Part shown: positions 33,973-42,721 of the stretch, piece by piece
Layout of the letters: each line of letters opens with the position of its first letter
How positions within the stretch are numbered: position 1 is the first letter of the stretch
Assembly: GCA_963734365.1 (NCBI GenBank)
Contig: CAVTGV010000005.1
Location: 124,001 to 188,000 of the forward strand
Reading direction: 5' to 3'
Length of the DNA: 64,000 nt
Origin: JACVRW01 sp963734365
Lineage (GTDB): Bacteria > Actinomycetota > Thermoleophilia > Solirubrobacterales > Thermoleophilaceae
The notes under the pieces: generated by a model
What the model was told of the DNA's origin: nothing
The model's database searches: none
Seen by the model: only the letters and a program-made list of their open reading frames with translations
Position numbers and translations under genes: made by a program

Positions 33973-34974
33973 TCAGGCCGGAACCGCGGAGGCCAGGGCA
34001 TCGACGATCGCCGGGCGATCGCCGAAGGGCATGGCGAGCAGCGTGGTGGCACCCGCTCGCTCGTAGGCCGCGAGACGCTCGTCGAGCTCCGCGGGCCGGC
34101 AGCAGATGGCCGACCCGTCGATCAGCTCCGGCGTGAGCGCGGCGCCGGCCGCGGCGCGATCGCCGGCCATGAACAGGCGCTGCACCTCGCGGGCGGCCTC
34201 GCCCTGGCCGAAGCGCTCGGCCGTCTCCACGTAGAAGTTCTTGCCCTTGGCCCCCATCCCGCCGAGATAGAGGGCCAGCCAGGGACGGGCCAGGTCGCGG
34301 GCTCGGTCCAGGTCCGAGTCGACGCAGACCATCACCACCGGCGCGATGTCCAGGTCGGTGCCGGCGAACGGCTGGAGCAGCTCCTCGGCCCGCTCCGGCG
34401 TGAACATGAAGGGCAGCCAGCCGTCGGCGATGCGGGCGGTCTGCTCCACCGCCCTGGGGCCGATCGCCCCCAGGTAGACCGGAATGCGCTCCCGCACCGG
34501 CTTCACCAGCAGGCGCAGCGGCTTGCCGAGGCCGTCCGGATCCACCGGCAGGCGAAACTCCTCGCCCTCGTACTGGAGCCCGCCCTCGCGCGCGAGCGCC
34601 TTTCGCACAATCTCCACGTACTCGCGGGTGCGTGCGAGCGGGCGTGCGAAGGGAACGCCGTGCCAGCCCTCCGACACCTGCGGCCCGGACACCCCCAGGC
34701 CCAGGCGGAAGCGGCCACCGGAGAGCGTGTCGAGCGTGGCGGCGGTCATCGCGGTCATCGCGGGCGTGCGCGCCGGAATCTGCATCAGCCCGGAGCCGAG
34801 ATCGATCCGCTCGGTGACCGCGCTCAGGTGGCCGAGCACCGACACCACGTCCTGTCCCCAGGCCTCGGCCACCCAGACCGAGTCGAGCCCGGCGCGATCG
34901 GCCTGCCGGGCGAGCTCGATCTGCTCCTGTGGCGAGAACCAGGGCCAGTAGGCGACGTATAGGCCGATGCGCAC
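33973..34974 (-). CDS. LLM-class F420-dependent oxidoreductase
   Basis: A 333-residue luciferase-like TIM-barrel enzyme expected to use F420 rather than FMN, from the overall pattern (GLDSVWVAEAWGQD, GSGLMQIPARTPAMTAMTAATLD, GRFRLGLGVSGPQV). Its start is only 18 bases from the divergent acyl-CoA dehydrogenase start, so the two promoters must overlap or be leaderless. Substrate unknown. Confidence 0.9.
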   Translation of the reverse strand: MRIGLYVAYWPWFSPQEQIELARQADRAGLDSVWVAEAWGQDVVSVLGHLSAVTERIDLGSGLMQIPARTPAMTAMTAATLDTLSGGRFRLGLGVSGPQVSEGWHGVPFARPLARTREYVEIVRKALAREGGLQYEGEEFRLPVDPDGLGKPLRLLVKPVRERIPVYLGAIGPRAVEQTARIADGWLPFMFTPERAEELLQPFAGTDLDIAPVVMVCVDSDLDRARDLARPWLALYLGGMGAKGKNFYVETAERFGQGEAAREVQRLFMAGDRAAAGAALTPELIDGSAICCRPAELDERLAAYERAGATTLLAMPFGDRPAIVDALASAVPA

Positions 34975-34992
34975 GATGGCATCCTATTGCGC

Positions 34993-36213
34993 ATGACCAT
35001 CACCACCGAGGCGGTGCTGCAGCTCATCCCGTCCGACGAGGAGCGTCAGATCCGAGCCGCGGTGCGGGGCATCTGCGACGACTTCCCGGCCGACTACTCG
35101 CGCGCCAAGCACGCGCAGGGCCTGCCGCCCACCGAGCTCTGGGACGCGCTGGCCGAGAAGGGCTATCTCGGTGTGAACGTCCCGGAGGAGTGGGGAGGTG
35201 GCGGCCTCGGGATGAGTGTGCTGGCCGCGGTCGGCGAGGAGATCACCGCCGCAGGGAAGTCGCTGCTCCTGATCGTGGTCTCGCCGGCCATCGTGGGGAG
35301 CATTCTCGCCCGCCACGGGACCGACGCGCAGAACGAGCAGTGGCTGCGCGGGATCGCGGCGGGCACGACGAAGGTGGCCTTCGCGATCACCGAGGCCGAC
35401 GCCGGCACCAACTCGCACAACCTCGCCACGTCGCTCGACCGCCGGGGCGACGGCTTCGTTCTCAACGGGCAGAAGACCTACATCTCGGGTGTCGAGCACG
35501 CCGACGCCGTGCTGGTGGTGGCCCGCAGCCGTCTGCCCGACGGGCAGCTCGGCCTTCCCTCGCTGGCCCTGGTCGACGTGGATGCTCCCGGCTTCACGCG
35601 CGATGAGATCCCCATGCCCTACGTGGGCCCCGACAAGCAGTGGACGCTCTTCTTCGACGGCGTCGAGCTCCACGAGGAGCGCCTCATCGGCGGCGAGGGG
35701 GGCGGCCTTGGCCCCGTGTTCGACGGCCTCAACCCGGAACGCATCATGGGCGCCGCGATCGCCTGCGGGATGGGCCGCCGCGCGCTCGAGAAGGCGGCGG
35801 CCTACGCGAACGAGCGCTCCGTCTGGAACGCGCCGATCGGCACTCACCAGGGGGTCGCTCATCCCCTGGCCGAGGCCAAGATCGAGCTCGAGCTGGCTCG
35901 GCTCATGACCCAGAAGGCGGGCGCTCTCTACGACGCCGGCGCGCCGGGTGATCGGAATCGTGCGCAGCCGGCCAAGCCGGCTGCTTCGCCTGTGGGCGAG
36001 GCCTCCAACATGGCCAAGTTCGCCGCCGCGGAGGCCGCGATCAAGTGCGTGGACCGCGCGATCCAGACGCACGGCGGAAACGGCTTCGCGCTCGAGTACG
36101 GTCTCAGCGACATGTGGTGGGGGGCGCGGCTCACGCGGACGGCGCCGGTGTCGCGGGAGATGATCCTCAACTACGTGGCCGAGCATTCGCTCGGGCTGCC
36201 CAAGAGCTACTGA
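34993..36213 (+). CDS. Acyl-CoA dehydrogenase carrying an in-frame repeat insertion
   Basis: A 406-residue FAD-dependent dehydrogenase with ITEADAGTNSHNL, HADAVLVVAR and the C-terminal IQTHGGNGFALEYGLSDMWW. Between residues of the helical C-terminal domain, the segment DRNRAQPAKPAASPV is encoded by a 33-bp palindromic repeat (35958-35990) and interrupts the expected DAGAP...GEASNMAKFAA sequence. ATG 34993 is chosen; TTG 34987 is possible. It is nine bases upstream of an MDR oxidoreductase gene. Confidence 0.9.
   Translation: MTITTEAVLQLIPSDEERQIRAAVRGICDDFPADYSRAKHAQGLPPTELWDALAEKGYLGVNVPEEWGGGGLGMSVLAAVGEEITAAGKSLLLIVVSPAIVGSILARHGTDAQNEQWLRGIAAGTTKVAFAITEADAGTNSHNLATSLDRRGDGFVLNGQKTYISGVEHADAVLVVARSRLPDGQLGLPSLALVDVDAPGFTRDEIPMPYVGPDKQWTLFFDGVELHEERLIGGEGGGLGPVFDGLNPERIMGAAIACGMGRRALEKAAAYANERSVWNAPIGTHQGVAHPLAEAKIELELARLMTQKAGALYDAGAPGDRNRAQPAKPAASPVGEASNMAKFAAAEAAIKCVDRAIQTHGGNGFALEYGLSDMWWGARLTRTAPVSREMILNYVAEHSLGLPKSY
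35958..35990. repeat. 33-bp palindromic repeat, copy inside an acyl-CoA dehydrogenase gene
   Basis: TCGTGCGCAGCCGGC, then CAA, then GCCGGCTGCTTCGCC. The same 33 bases occur at 43940-43972 with three changes, two of which are compensating exchanges in the stem (G-C to C-G). This copy is in frame and adds about 14 residues to the enzyme. Confidence 0.75.
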
Positions 36214-36221
36214 GGAGCCGA

Positions 36222-37157
36222 ATGACCACCATGCGCGCACTCGTCGCCCGTCCCTCCGCTCCCCAGGGGGTCGAGCTGGCCGAGGTCGAAGCACCTTCGC
36301 CCGCACGCGACCACGCTCTCGTGGAGGTCCGTGCCGTCTCACTCAACCGCGGCGAGGCGCGCTACCTGCCCAATCGCGAGGAGGGCACGGTCCACGGCTG
36401 GGACGTGGCCGGCGTGGTGCGCGAGCCCGCCGCCGACGGCAGCGGGCCGCAGCAGGGAGCACGCGTGGTCGGGTTGGTGGACGAGGGCGCCTGGGCCGAG
36501 CTTGCCGCGGTGCCCACCCGGCGGCTGGCCGAGCTGCCCGGCGAGGTGAGCTTCGAGGACGCGTCGACGCTGCCGGTGGCCGGAATGACCGCCGTGCGGG
36601 CGCTCGACGTTGCCGGGCCGCTGCTCGGCCGGCGGCTCCTCGTGACCGGAGCGTCGGGTGGGGTCGGGCGCTTCGCGGTTCAACTCGCCCATCGCGGCGG
36701 GGCGCACGTCACGGCGATGGCCTCGTCGCCCGAACGGGCCGAGGGCCTGTCCGAGCTGGGAGCGGACGAGCTGATCTTCGACCTGGATCCGGAGGGCCCG
36801 CGCTACGACGTGGTCATCGAGTCCGTGGGCGGCGCCACGCTCGCCACCGCGATGACCCGGCTCAGGTCCTGGGGCATCGTCATCAACTTCGGGATCTCCT
36901 CCGGTGAGGACAGCACGTTCAACGCGTCGGCCTTCTACCCGCAGGTCGGAGTGCGTCTCTACGGGCTGCGCGTCTTCGACGAGGTCGATCGCAACGACTC
37001 GGCCGTGCGCGACCTGACCTTCCTCGCGGGCGAGGTGGCCGCCGGCCGGCTCGACACCCAGGTCGACCTCGTGTCGAGCTGGCGCGAGGCGGCCAGTGCG
37101 CTGGAGGCGCTGATCGAGCGCCGCGTGCGCGGCAAGGCCGTGCTCACGATCGACTGA
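36222..37157 (+). CDS. Zinc-independent MDR family oxidoreductase (quinone reductase-like)
   Basis: A 311-residue medium-chain dehydrogenase/reductase. GroES-like N-terminal domain (LVEVRAVSLNRGEARYL, GWDVAGVV) and Rossmann domain (LLVTGASGGVGRFAVQLAHRGG). It lacks the structural-zinc cysteines, so it belongs to the NADPH-quinone or enoyl-reductase side of the family. Nine bases follow the acyl-CoA dehydrogenase stop, so an enoyl-CoA-linked role is plausible. Confidence 0.9.
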   Translation: MTTMRALVARPSAPQGVELAEVEAPSPARDHALVEVRAVSLNRGEARYLPNREEGTVHGWDVAGVVREPAADGSGPQQGARVVGLVDEGAWAELAAVPTRRLAELPGEVSFEDASTLPVAGMTAVRALDVAGPLLGRRLLVTGASGGVGRFAVQLAHRGGAHVTAMASSPERAEGLSELGADELIFDLDPEGPRYDVVIESVGGATLATAMTRLRSWGIVINFGISSGEDSTFNASAFYPQVGVRLYGLRVFDEVDRNDSAVRDLTFLAGEVAAGRLDTQVDLVSSWREAASALEALIERRVRGKAVLTID

Positions 37158-37160
37158 TTC

Positions 37161-37817
37161 CTAGAGCTCCGCGGCGACCCGCGGTCCGGCGAGCAGCGCC
37201 ACTTGGAGCTGAAGCAGCACCGGCTCGAGCTCGCCGAGGTCTTCACCACCGGTCTCGCGGAGTCGCCGGACCACGAGATCGTCCACCGCCGCGACGACCG
37301 CGTGGTAGATCTCCACCGGCGGCTCGGACAGCTCGGGTAGCTCCCTGCGGGCCTCGCGCTGAAGCTCGGCGAGCTGCTCGGCGTAGCGGTCGCGCAGCGC
37401 CTCGCGGCGCTCGGCCGCGCGTGGGCCTGCCGCGGCCACCTCGATCAGGAACACTCGCGCGAGCGCGGGCTCGGCCGCCAGCCAGCGCAGGTAGGCCGAG
37501 ATACCCGCGCGTGTGCGCTCGAGCCACGGGTCGGGGTCCGACTGGGCCTCGCGCACGCGGGCAAAGAGCTCGTCCGCTGCGGTCTCGTAGGCCGCGAGGA
37601 AGCAGTCCTCCTTGTCGCGGAAGTGCTCGTAGAAGGTCTTCTTGGAGACGCCGGCCCCGCGGACGATGTCGTCGATCGTGGTGGCGGCGTAGCCCTTCTC
37701 GGCAACGGCCCGGCCCACCGCCTCGAGCAGGCGCGTGTGCTGCGACTGCGCCACGAGACGGGGGTCGAGCCCATGCGTTCCGCGTGGCAGCCGGCGAGGT
37801 ATCTCAGTATCCGCCAC
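37161..37817 (-). CDS. TetR-family transcriptional regulator
   Basis: A 218-residue repressor from GTG 37817. The N-terminal HTH (ATTIDDIVRGAGVSKKTFYEHF, shown here in part: GVSKKTFYEHFRDKEDCFLA) is standard; the C-terminal ligand domain is alpha-helical. Only three bases separate its start from the palindrome at 37821, which suggests autoregulation and control of the divergent acyl-CoA dehydrogenase pair. An upstream in-frame start at 37913 would run through the operator. Confidence 0.9.
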   Translation of the reverse strand: MADTEIPRRLPRGTHGLDPRLVAQSQHTRLLEAVGRAVAEKGYAATTIDDIVRGAGVSKKTFYEHFRDKEDCFLAAYETAADELFARVREAQSDPDPWLERTRAGISAYLRWLAAEPALARVFLIEVAAAGPRAAERREALRDRYAEQLAELQREARRELPELSEPPVEIYHAVVAAVDDLVVRRLRETGGEDLGELEPVLLQLQVALLAGPRVAAEL

Positions 37818-37820
37818 TTG

Positions 37821-37836
37821 TGTACCGCTTGGTACA
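37821..37836. promoter_or_regulatory. Probable operator of the adjacent TetR regulator
   Basis: TGTACC-GCTT-GGTACA, a perfect 6-bp inverted repeat lying between the two start codons (37817 and 37846). It differs from the TTGACT-type operators at 31202 and 43997, so two separate TetR circuits are likely. Confidence 0.65.
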
Positions 37837-37845
37837 TTACCGCGC

Positions 37846-38982
37846 ATGGACCTGACGCTCTCGCCTTCAGAAGAGGCCTTTCGCGACGAGCTGCGCTCCT
37901 GGCTCGGCGACAACCATCCTGGCGAGGATCCGCCCGGCGAGGACGAGGCCTTCGATCACCGCCGCCAGTGGCAGCGCCGGCTCTACGACGCCGGCTATGC
38001 CGGCTTCTCGTGGCCCAAGGAGTACGGAGGGCGCGGCGCCACGCTGATCGAGCAGGCGCTGTTCGGCGAGGAGATGGCCCGCGCTCGCGCGCCCCAGCCG
38101 GCGAACGTGCTCGGCATGGTGATGGGCGGTCCGGTGGTGATCCACCACGGCACCGACGAGCAGAAGGAGCGCTGGCTCAAGCCGATCCTCACCGGCGAGG
38201 AGATCTGGTGCCAGGGCTTCTCCGAGCCCGAGTCGGGCTCGGACCTGGCCTCGCTGAAGACCAGGGCGGTCAAGGACAACGGCGAGTGGGTGGTCACCGG
38301 CCAGAAGGTCTGGACCACCTTCGCCCACAAGTCCAAGTGGTGCATGCTCGTGGCCCGCACCGATCAGGACGCGCCCAAGCACCAGGGGCTGACCTACTTC
38401 ATCATGGACATGGAGCAGGACGCGGTACAGGTCCGCCCGCTGCACCAGATCACCAATCAGCCGGAGTTCAACGAGCTCTTCATCGAGGAGGCCCGTATCC
38501 CCGACGAGAACGTCGTCGGCGGCGTGGGCAACGGCTGGGGCGTGGCCATCACCACGCTCATGAACGAGCGTGCCGGGCTCGGTGCGTCGGCCGCGGCCGG
38601 CGTGCGGATCGCTCTCGAGGACGTCAAGGACCTCGCGCGCGAGCGCGGCGTGGCCGACGACCCGCTGATCCGCCAGCGCCTCGCCCAGCTCACCATCGAG
38701 GTCGAGCTGCTGCGACTCAACTCCTGGCGCGGCCTGACCTCGATCATGAAGACCGGCGTGCCCGGACCGGAGGGCTCGCTTCCCAAGTGGCAGTGGGGCG
38801 AGATCAACCAGGCGCTCACGGAGCTGGCGGTGGACATCCTGGGCGAGGACGGCGCGGACTGGGAGTCGACCTGGACCTACCGCCTGCTGCGCTCGCGCGC
38901 CAACTCGATCGAGGGCGGCACCACCGAGATCCTCAAGAACATCATCGCCGAGCGCGTGCTCGGTCTGCCGAAGCTGCGTTAG
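37846..38982 (+). CDS. Acyl-CoA dehydrogenase, first of a pair
   Basis: A 378-residue enzyme with WCQGFSEPESGSDLASL, GQKVWTTFAHKSKWC and C-terminal SIEGGTTEILKNIIAERVLGL. The paired layout with the next, shorter acyl-CoA dehydrogenase (13 bases apart) resembles the two-subunit dehydrogenases used for sterol side chains and other bulky CoA esters in actinobacteria. TetR-controlled from the left. Confidence 0.93.
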   Translation: MDLTLSPSEEAFRDELRSWLGDNHPGEDPPGEDEAFDHRRQWQRRLYDAGYAGFSWPKEYGGRGATLIEQALFGEEMARARAPQPANVLGMVMGGPVVIHHGTDEQKERWLKPILTGEEIWCQGFSEPESGSDLASLKTRAVKDNGEWVVTGQKVWTTFAHKSKWCMLVARTDQDAPKHQGLTYFIMDMEQDAVQVRPLHQITNQPEFNELFIEEARIPDENVVGGVGNGWGVAITTLMNERAGLGASAAAGVRIALEDVKDLARERGVADDPLIRQRLAQLTIEVELLRLNSWRGLTSIMKTGVPGPEGSLPKWQWGEINQALTELAVDILGEDGADWESTWTYRLLRSRANSIEGGTTEILKNIIAERVLGLPKLR

Positions 38983-38995
38983 AGAGGCCTTCGAG

Positions 38996-40012
38996 ATGAA
39001 CTTCGACTTCAGCGACGACCAACAGGCCATCAAGCGCACGGCCAACGAGTTCCTCGCCGCGCGCTTCAAGCCCGAGCGCGTGCGTGAGCTCGCGGAGGCC
39101 AAGAGCTACGACGAGGACGCCTGGAAGGAGATGGCGGAGCTCGGCTGGTCCGGCATCTTCATCGGCGAGGAGCACGGCGGCCAGGAGCTCGGCACCGTCG
39201 AGCTGATCATCCTGATGGAGGAGCTCGGCTACGCCCTCGCTCCGGTGCCGTTCCTCTCGAGCGCCGCCGCCGGACTGGCGCTCCACTACGCCGGCTCGGA
39301 CGAGCAGAAGGAGCGCTGGCTGCCCGGACTTGCCTCGGGTGAGCTCACAGGCACGGTCGGGCTCGCCCGCGAGGGAGAGGCCCGCCTCGTCCCGGACGGA
39401 GACAGCGCCGACGTGATCGTGCTCGCCGGCCCCGACGGGGGTGTGGTCGTCGAGCGCTCTGCCGCGGACGTCGAGCCCTTCGAGAGCATGGACGCCACCC
39501 GTCGCTTCGCTCGCGTGCGCGCACAGGGCGGCGACCCGCTGCCCGGTGACCTGGGTCCGGCTCTCGACTGCATCGCCACGGCGGTGGCGGCCGAGAACGT
39601 GGGGGTGGCTCAGCGGGCCATGGAGATGGCGGTGGCCTACGCGCGCGAGCGCAAGCAGTTCGACCGCCCGATCGGCGCCTACCAGGCGGTTTCGCACCGT
39701 TGCGCACAGATGCTGCTCGAGGTGGAGGGATCGCGCTCGGGCGTGTACTACGCGGCCTGGTGCGCCGACTCCGAGCCGGAATCGCGCTCGCTGGCCGCCT
39801 CATCGGCCAAGGCCTACGCGTCGGACGCCGGCTGGCGGGTGTGCTCCTCCTCACTCCAGGTGCACGGCGGCATCGGCTTCACGTGGGAGCACGACCTGCA
39901 CTTCTTCCTCAAGCGCGCGAAGACCAACGCGCTGATGTTCGGCTCGGCGGCCGAGCATCGCGAGCGTGTGGCTCAGCGCTCCGGGCTCGAAGCTCCCGCG
40001 GCCGTCGCGTAG
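38996..40012 (+). CDS. Acyl-CoA dehydrogenase, second of the pair
   Basis: A 338-residue protein, shorter than its partner, with GWSGIFIGEEHGGQELGTVE near the start, KQFDRPIGAYQAVSHRCAQM and LQVHGGIGFTWEHDLHFFLK. The middle beta-domain is reduced, as in the smaller subunits of heterotetrameric acyl-CoA dehydrogenases. AGGCCTTCGAG precedes ATG 38996. Confidence 0.92.
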   Translation: MNFDFSDDQQAIKRTANEFLAARFKPERVRELAEAKSYDEDAWKEMAELGWSGIFIGEEHGGQELGTVELIILMEELGYALAPVPFLSSAAAGLALHYAGSDEQKERWLPGLASGELTGTVGLAREGEARLVPDGDSADVIVLAGPDGGVVVERSAADVEPFESMDATRRFARVRAQGGDPLPGDLGPALDCIATAVAAENVGVAQRAMEMAVAYARERKQFDRPIGAYQAVSHRCAQMLLEVEGSRSGVYYAAWCADSEPESRSLAASSAKAYASDAGWRVCSSSLQVHGGIGFTWEHDLHFFLKRAKTNALMFGSAAEHRERVAQRSGLEAPAAVA

Positions 40013-40027
40013 GCCCCAGGCCGCCCG

Positions 40028-40495
40028 TCAGCGGGGCTTGGTCAGCGCCGCGGCAAGCGGGGCCAGCACCCCGAGCTTGTCCCGCGCCTGCACCGGCTGG
40101 GTCTGCACCTCGGGACGAGGCTCGGAGACCACGTGCTGGACGGGCACGGAGGTGAGCTTGCCCAAGCGCCGCGGCAGGTCGAGACCGAGCCAGCGCGACG
40201 AGCCGCTCGGGAGGGTGGACACCACGATCTCGTCGAACTTCATCGGGTCGAAGGCCTCCATCACCGCCACCACCGGGTCGCGGTCTCCCACGTGGCCGCT
40301 CACCTGCTCGAGGCCCGCGGCGCGCATCTTCTCGAGCGCCGCATCGAGCTGAGCCTTGCCCTCGGTCGCTCCCGCCGGCACGACGAGCACGAAGCGGCAG
40401 GGGCCCTTCTCCGTTCGCTCGCGCAGGGCCGCCGTCAGCTCATCCGCCGTGGCCGTGACGTTGGCCACCACCAGCACGCTGAACTCCCAGGCCAT
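40028..40495 (-). CDS. Universal-stress-protein-like small protein
   Basis: A 155-residue soluble protein with a Rossmann-like start (EFSVLVVANVTATADELTAAL), a central DPVVAVMEAFDPMKFDEIVV and a GSSRWLGLDLPRRL segment that resembles the nucleotide-binding loop of UspA-type proteins. ATG 40495 has GAGGAG seven bases upstream. Function not known. Confidence 0.65.
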   Translation of the reverse strand: MAWEFSVLVVANVTATADELTAALRERTEKGPCRFVLVVPAGATEGKAQLDAALEKMRAAGLEQVSGHVGDRDPVVAVMEAFDPMKFDEIVVSTLPSGSSRWLGLDLPRRLGKLTSVPVQHVVSEPRPEVQTQPVQARDKLGVLAPLAAALTKPR

Positions 40496-40540
40496 CGCAG
40501 TCTCCTCTGCCAAATGACGTCTGACACGAGAGTAGCGCGA

Positions 40541-40566
40541 CGGGCGGCCCGAAAACAGGCCGCCCG
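40541..40566 (-). terminator. Hairpin after the repeat-protein gene
   Basis: CGGGCGGCC (40541-40549), loop CGAAAACA, GGCCGCCCG (40558-40566): a perfect 9-bp stem that can be extended with GCGCG/CGCGC. No T run follows. It lies between two minus-strand genes, 36 bases after the stop of the upstream one. Confidence 0.55.
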
Positions 40567-40601
40567 CCGCGCTCTGACTGCTGGTGTCCGCTCTGCTCGG
40601 G

Positions 40602-42275
40602 TTAGAGCTTCAGGCGGAGCGGGTCGGTCGTGCGCCAGCCGTTGCCCTTCGAGTCACGGGCGTCGATCCGGAGCTTGACCTTCAGACCCTTGTTCGAGCC
40701 CTTGGCGAGCACGCGCATCCCGCGCTTGCCGACCTTGACTGCGATGGTCTTCGACTTCTTGGACTTGATCTTGAAGGACTTGGAGCCGAGGCTCTTGCCC
40801 TTGTAGACCAGCTTCACCTTGCCCTTGCAAGTGCCGCTGGAGAGACAGCGGAGCTTGAGCTCGGCGCGGTTGCCGGTCAGTGAGACGGACTTGGCGCTGT
40901 GCTTGACGCGCAGGGAGCCACCGAGCACGATCTCGCAACCGCGCACGGTGTCCCGCTTGTCCACGAGCGCGAGGTCGAAGCCGGCGTCGCACTCCACGCG
41001 GTCGGCGGCGCGATCACGGGAGCGGATCACGTCGATGCCGTTGCCGCCGCTGATCCGGTCGCGGCCGTCGGTGCCCTTGATGCGGTCGTTGCCGTCACCG
41101 CCGTTCAGGGTCGCCTTGATCAGCCGGGCCAGGCCCTTGCGGCCGATGAGCGTGTCGTTGCCGCCGTTGGCGTTCAGCACGAGCTTCTCCGACGTGCCGA
41201 TGTCGAGGTTGAACGGGCCCGGAGGTGTCGGCCCGACCCGGTCGAACTGCACGCGGCCGCGGTCTGCCGACGGCTTGACCACGAAGTCCTCGTCGACGTT
41301 GCCGCCGTTGACCTCGATCGTGTCGGTGCCGGCCTCGCCGTCCATGGTGTCGTCGCCGTCACCGGGGTTCCAGACCAGGGTGTCGTCGCCGTCGCCGCCG
41401 GCCACCACGTCGTCGTCACCCGAAGGGCTGCGCTGGGAGACGAGCCGGTCGTTGCCGGGGCCCCCACGCAGCACGTCGGGAGCGTCGCCGGTCTGGATGA
41501 TGTCGTTGCCTTCACCGCCGTCGGCGTCGATCACGAACGGGTTGAGGCCCGCGGCCCCGCCGTTCTTGTTCAGTGTGTCGTCACCACCGTTGCCGTTGAA
41601 GTCGAGCTTCTCGGAGGTGCCGATGTCGAGGTTGAAGGGACCGGGCGTGGGTGACGGGCCGAGGCGGTCGAACTGCACGCGGCCGGCGGTCGCCGAGGGC
41701 TTGACCTCGAACTCCTCGCCGCCGCCGCCACCGTTGACCTCGATCGTGTCGAAGCCGGCCTCGCCGTCCATCGTGTCGTCGCCGTCACCCGGGTTCCACA
41801 CGAGGGTGTCGTCGCCGACGCCGCCGAGCATCTGGTCACGCGTGCCGCCGGCGTTGCGCTGGCCGATCACGCGGTCGTTGCCCGTGCTGCCGTTGAGGAG
41901 ATCCGGGAACTCGCTTCCGGCGATCGTGTCGTTGCCGTCGCCACCGTTCACGATCACGCTGTTGAGACCGGTGAACGCGGCGGTGGTCACGCCGTTCAGG
42001 TTGATGTTGTTCGCTCCCGGGCCGCCGCGGACGCCGATCGAGGCGATCGCCGAGCAGGCCGTGGCCGTACCGCCCGGATCGGCGCCGTTGACCTGCACGT
42101 TCCCGCCCGTGCAGACGATCGTGATGGGGTCACTCCCGTCGCTCGTCACGTTCAGGACGCCGCCGGCGCCGACGTTCGAGGTCACGGTGGCACTAGCCAC
42201 CCCGGGGAGGGCCAACAGGCCCATGGCCGCCATCGCCGAGAAACCGGCGAGGCGGGTGCGCTTCCTTCGAGACAT
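40602..42275 (-). CDS. Secreted Asp/Gly-rich repeat (RTX-like calcium-binding) protein
   Basis: A 557-residue protein with a signal peptide (cleavage near LPGVASA). Nonapeptide-like GGDGNDTI, GGPGNDRL and GDGDDTM repeats are of the hemolysin calcium-binding type. Residues about 120-235 and 262-377 are a duplicated block with a period of 142 residues; each has LVWNPGDGDDTMDGEAG and GPFNLDIGTSEKL. The C-terminal 110 residues are a basic, Lys-rich beta domain (KVKLVYKGKSLGSKSFKIK). GGAG lies six bases before ATG 42275. A CRP-like site is upstream. Confidence 0.88.
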   Translation of the reverse strand: MSRRKRTRLAGFSAMAAMGLLALPGVASATVTSNVGAGGVLNVTSDGSDPITIVCTGGNVQVNGADPGGTATACSAIASIGVRGGPGANNINLNGVTTAAFTGLNSVIVNGGDGNDTIAGSEFPDLLNGSTGNDRVIGQRNAGGTRDQMLGGVGDDTLVWNPGDGDDTMDGEAGFDTIEVNGGGGGEEFEVKPSATAGRVQFDRLGPSPTPGPFNLDIGTSEKLDFNGNGGDDTLNKNGGAAGLNPFVIDADGGEGNDIIQTGDAPDVLRGGPGNDRLVSQRSPSGDDDVVAGGDGDDTLVWNPGDGDDTMDGEAGTDTIEVNGGNVDEDFVVKPSADRGRVQFDRVGPTPPGPFNLDIGTSEKLVLNANGGNDTLIGRKGLARLIKATLNGGDGNDRIKGTDGRDRISGGNGIDVIRSRDRAADRVECDAGFDLALVDKRDTVRGCEIVLGGSLRVKHSAKSVSLTGNRAELKLRCLSSGTCKGKVKLVYKGKSLGSKSFKIKSKKSKTIAVKVGKRGMRVLAKGSNKGLKVKLRIDARDSKGNGWRTTDPLRLKL

Positions 42276-42349
42276 CTGAAGCTCCTTCGCAATCGGATTG
42301 GGGGGTTCCGATGGTCAGGAGCGGCGATATCCGCCTGCTATTCCCTGAC

Positions 42350-42365
42350 TGTGATGCCTGTCACA
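42350..42365. promoter_or_regulatory. CRP-like binding site
   Basis: TGTGA-TGCCTG-TCACA is an exact match to the CRP consensus (TGTGA-N6-TCACA), extended by C and G on the two sides. It is centred about 82 bases upstream of the repeat-protein start. Actinobacterial Crp/GlxR proteins use this motif. Confidence 0.6.
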
Positions 42366-42380
42366 GCCGGGGGCGTGGGT

Positions 42381-42427
42381 CGAGCCTTCGTTATCCGGCG
42401 AGCGGGCGGTGCCCGCGAGCCTTCGTT
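42381..42427. repeat. 12-bp direct repeat around a small palindrome
   Basis: CGAGCCTTCGTT occurs at 42381-42392 and 42416-42427, enclosing the palindrome GCGGGC-GGT-GCCCGC (42402-42416). It overlaps the stop of the 42427-42696 gene on the minus strand and may act as its transcription end. Confidence 0.45.
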
Positions 42428-42696
42428 TACTCCGGCCCGCGATAGCTCGGCAGACCCTCTTCGTGCTCCTGGATCGGCCCGCGCCGCTCCGAGCCGAGGG
42501 CGATCGCGTCCAGCCGGGCGATCTCGCGCTCGCCCTCGATCCGCGCCGGATGATCCGATGCCAAGCCGCCGATCAGCGTCTGGATGCGGTTGCGCAGCTG
42601 AAGCGCGAAGTGCGGCGTGGACGCGCCCATGAGCTGGCGCACGTCCTCCACGGTGGGCTCGCGCGTGAAGCGGTCGGGACGCTCGTACTCCGACAT
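42427..42696 (-). CDS. Small hypothetical protein
   Basis: An 89-residue, soluble, charged protein (REPTVEDVRQLMGASTPHFA, then LRNRIQTLIGGL). No membrane helix or known motif. It is downstream of the lipoprotein gene at 42722 (25 bases), on the same strand, so it is probably co-transcribed. Confidence 0.65.
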   Translation of the reverse strand: MSEYERPDRFTREPTVEDVRQLMGASTPHFALQLRNRIQTLIGGLASDHPARIEGEREIARLDAIALGSERRGPIQEHEEGLPSYRGPE

Positions 42697-42721
42697 CGAA
42701 GCGAATCCTAGATGGCCGCCA

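Noticed and set aside
42299..42308. GGGGGTTCC near the repeat-protein gene as a third copy of the 50055 palindrome
   Set aside because: Only nine bases match and no second arm is present.
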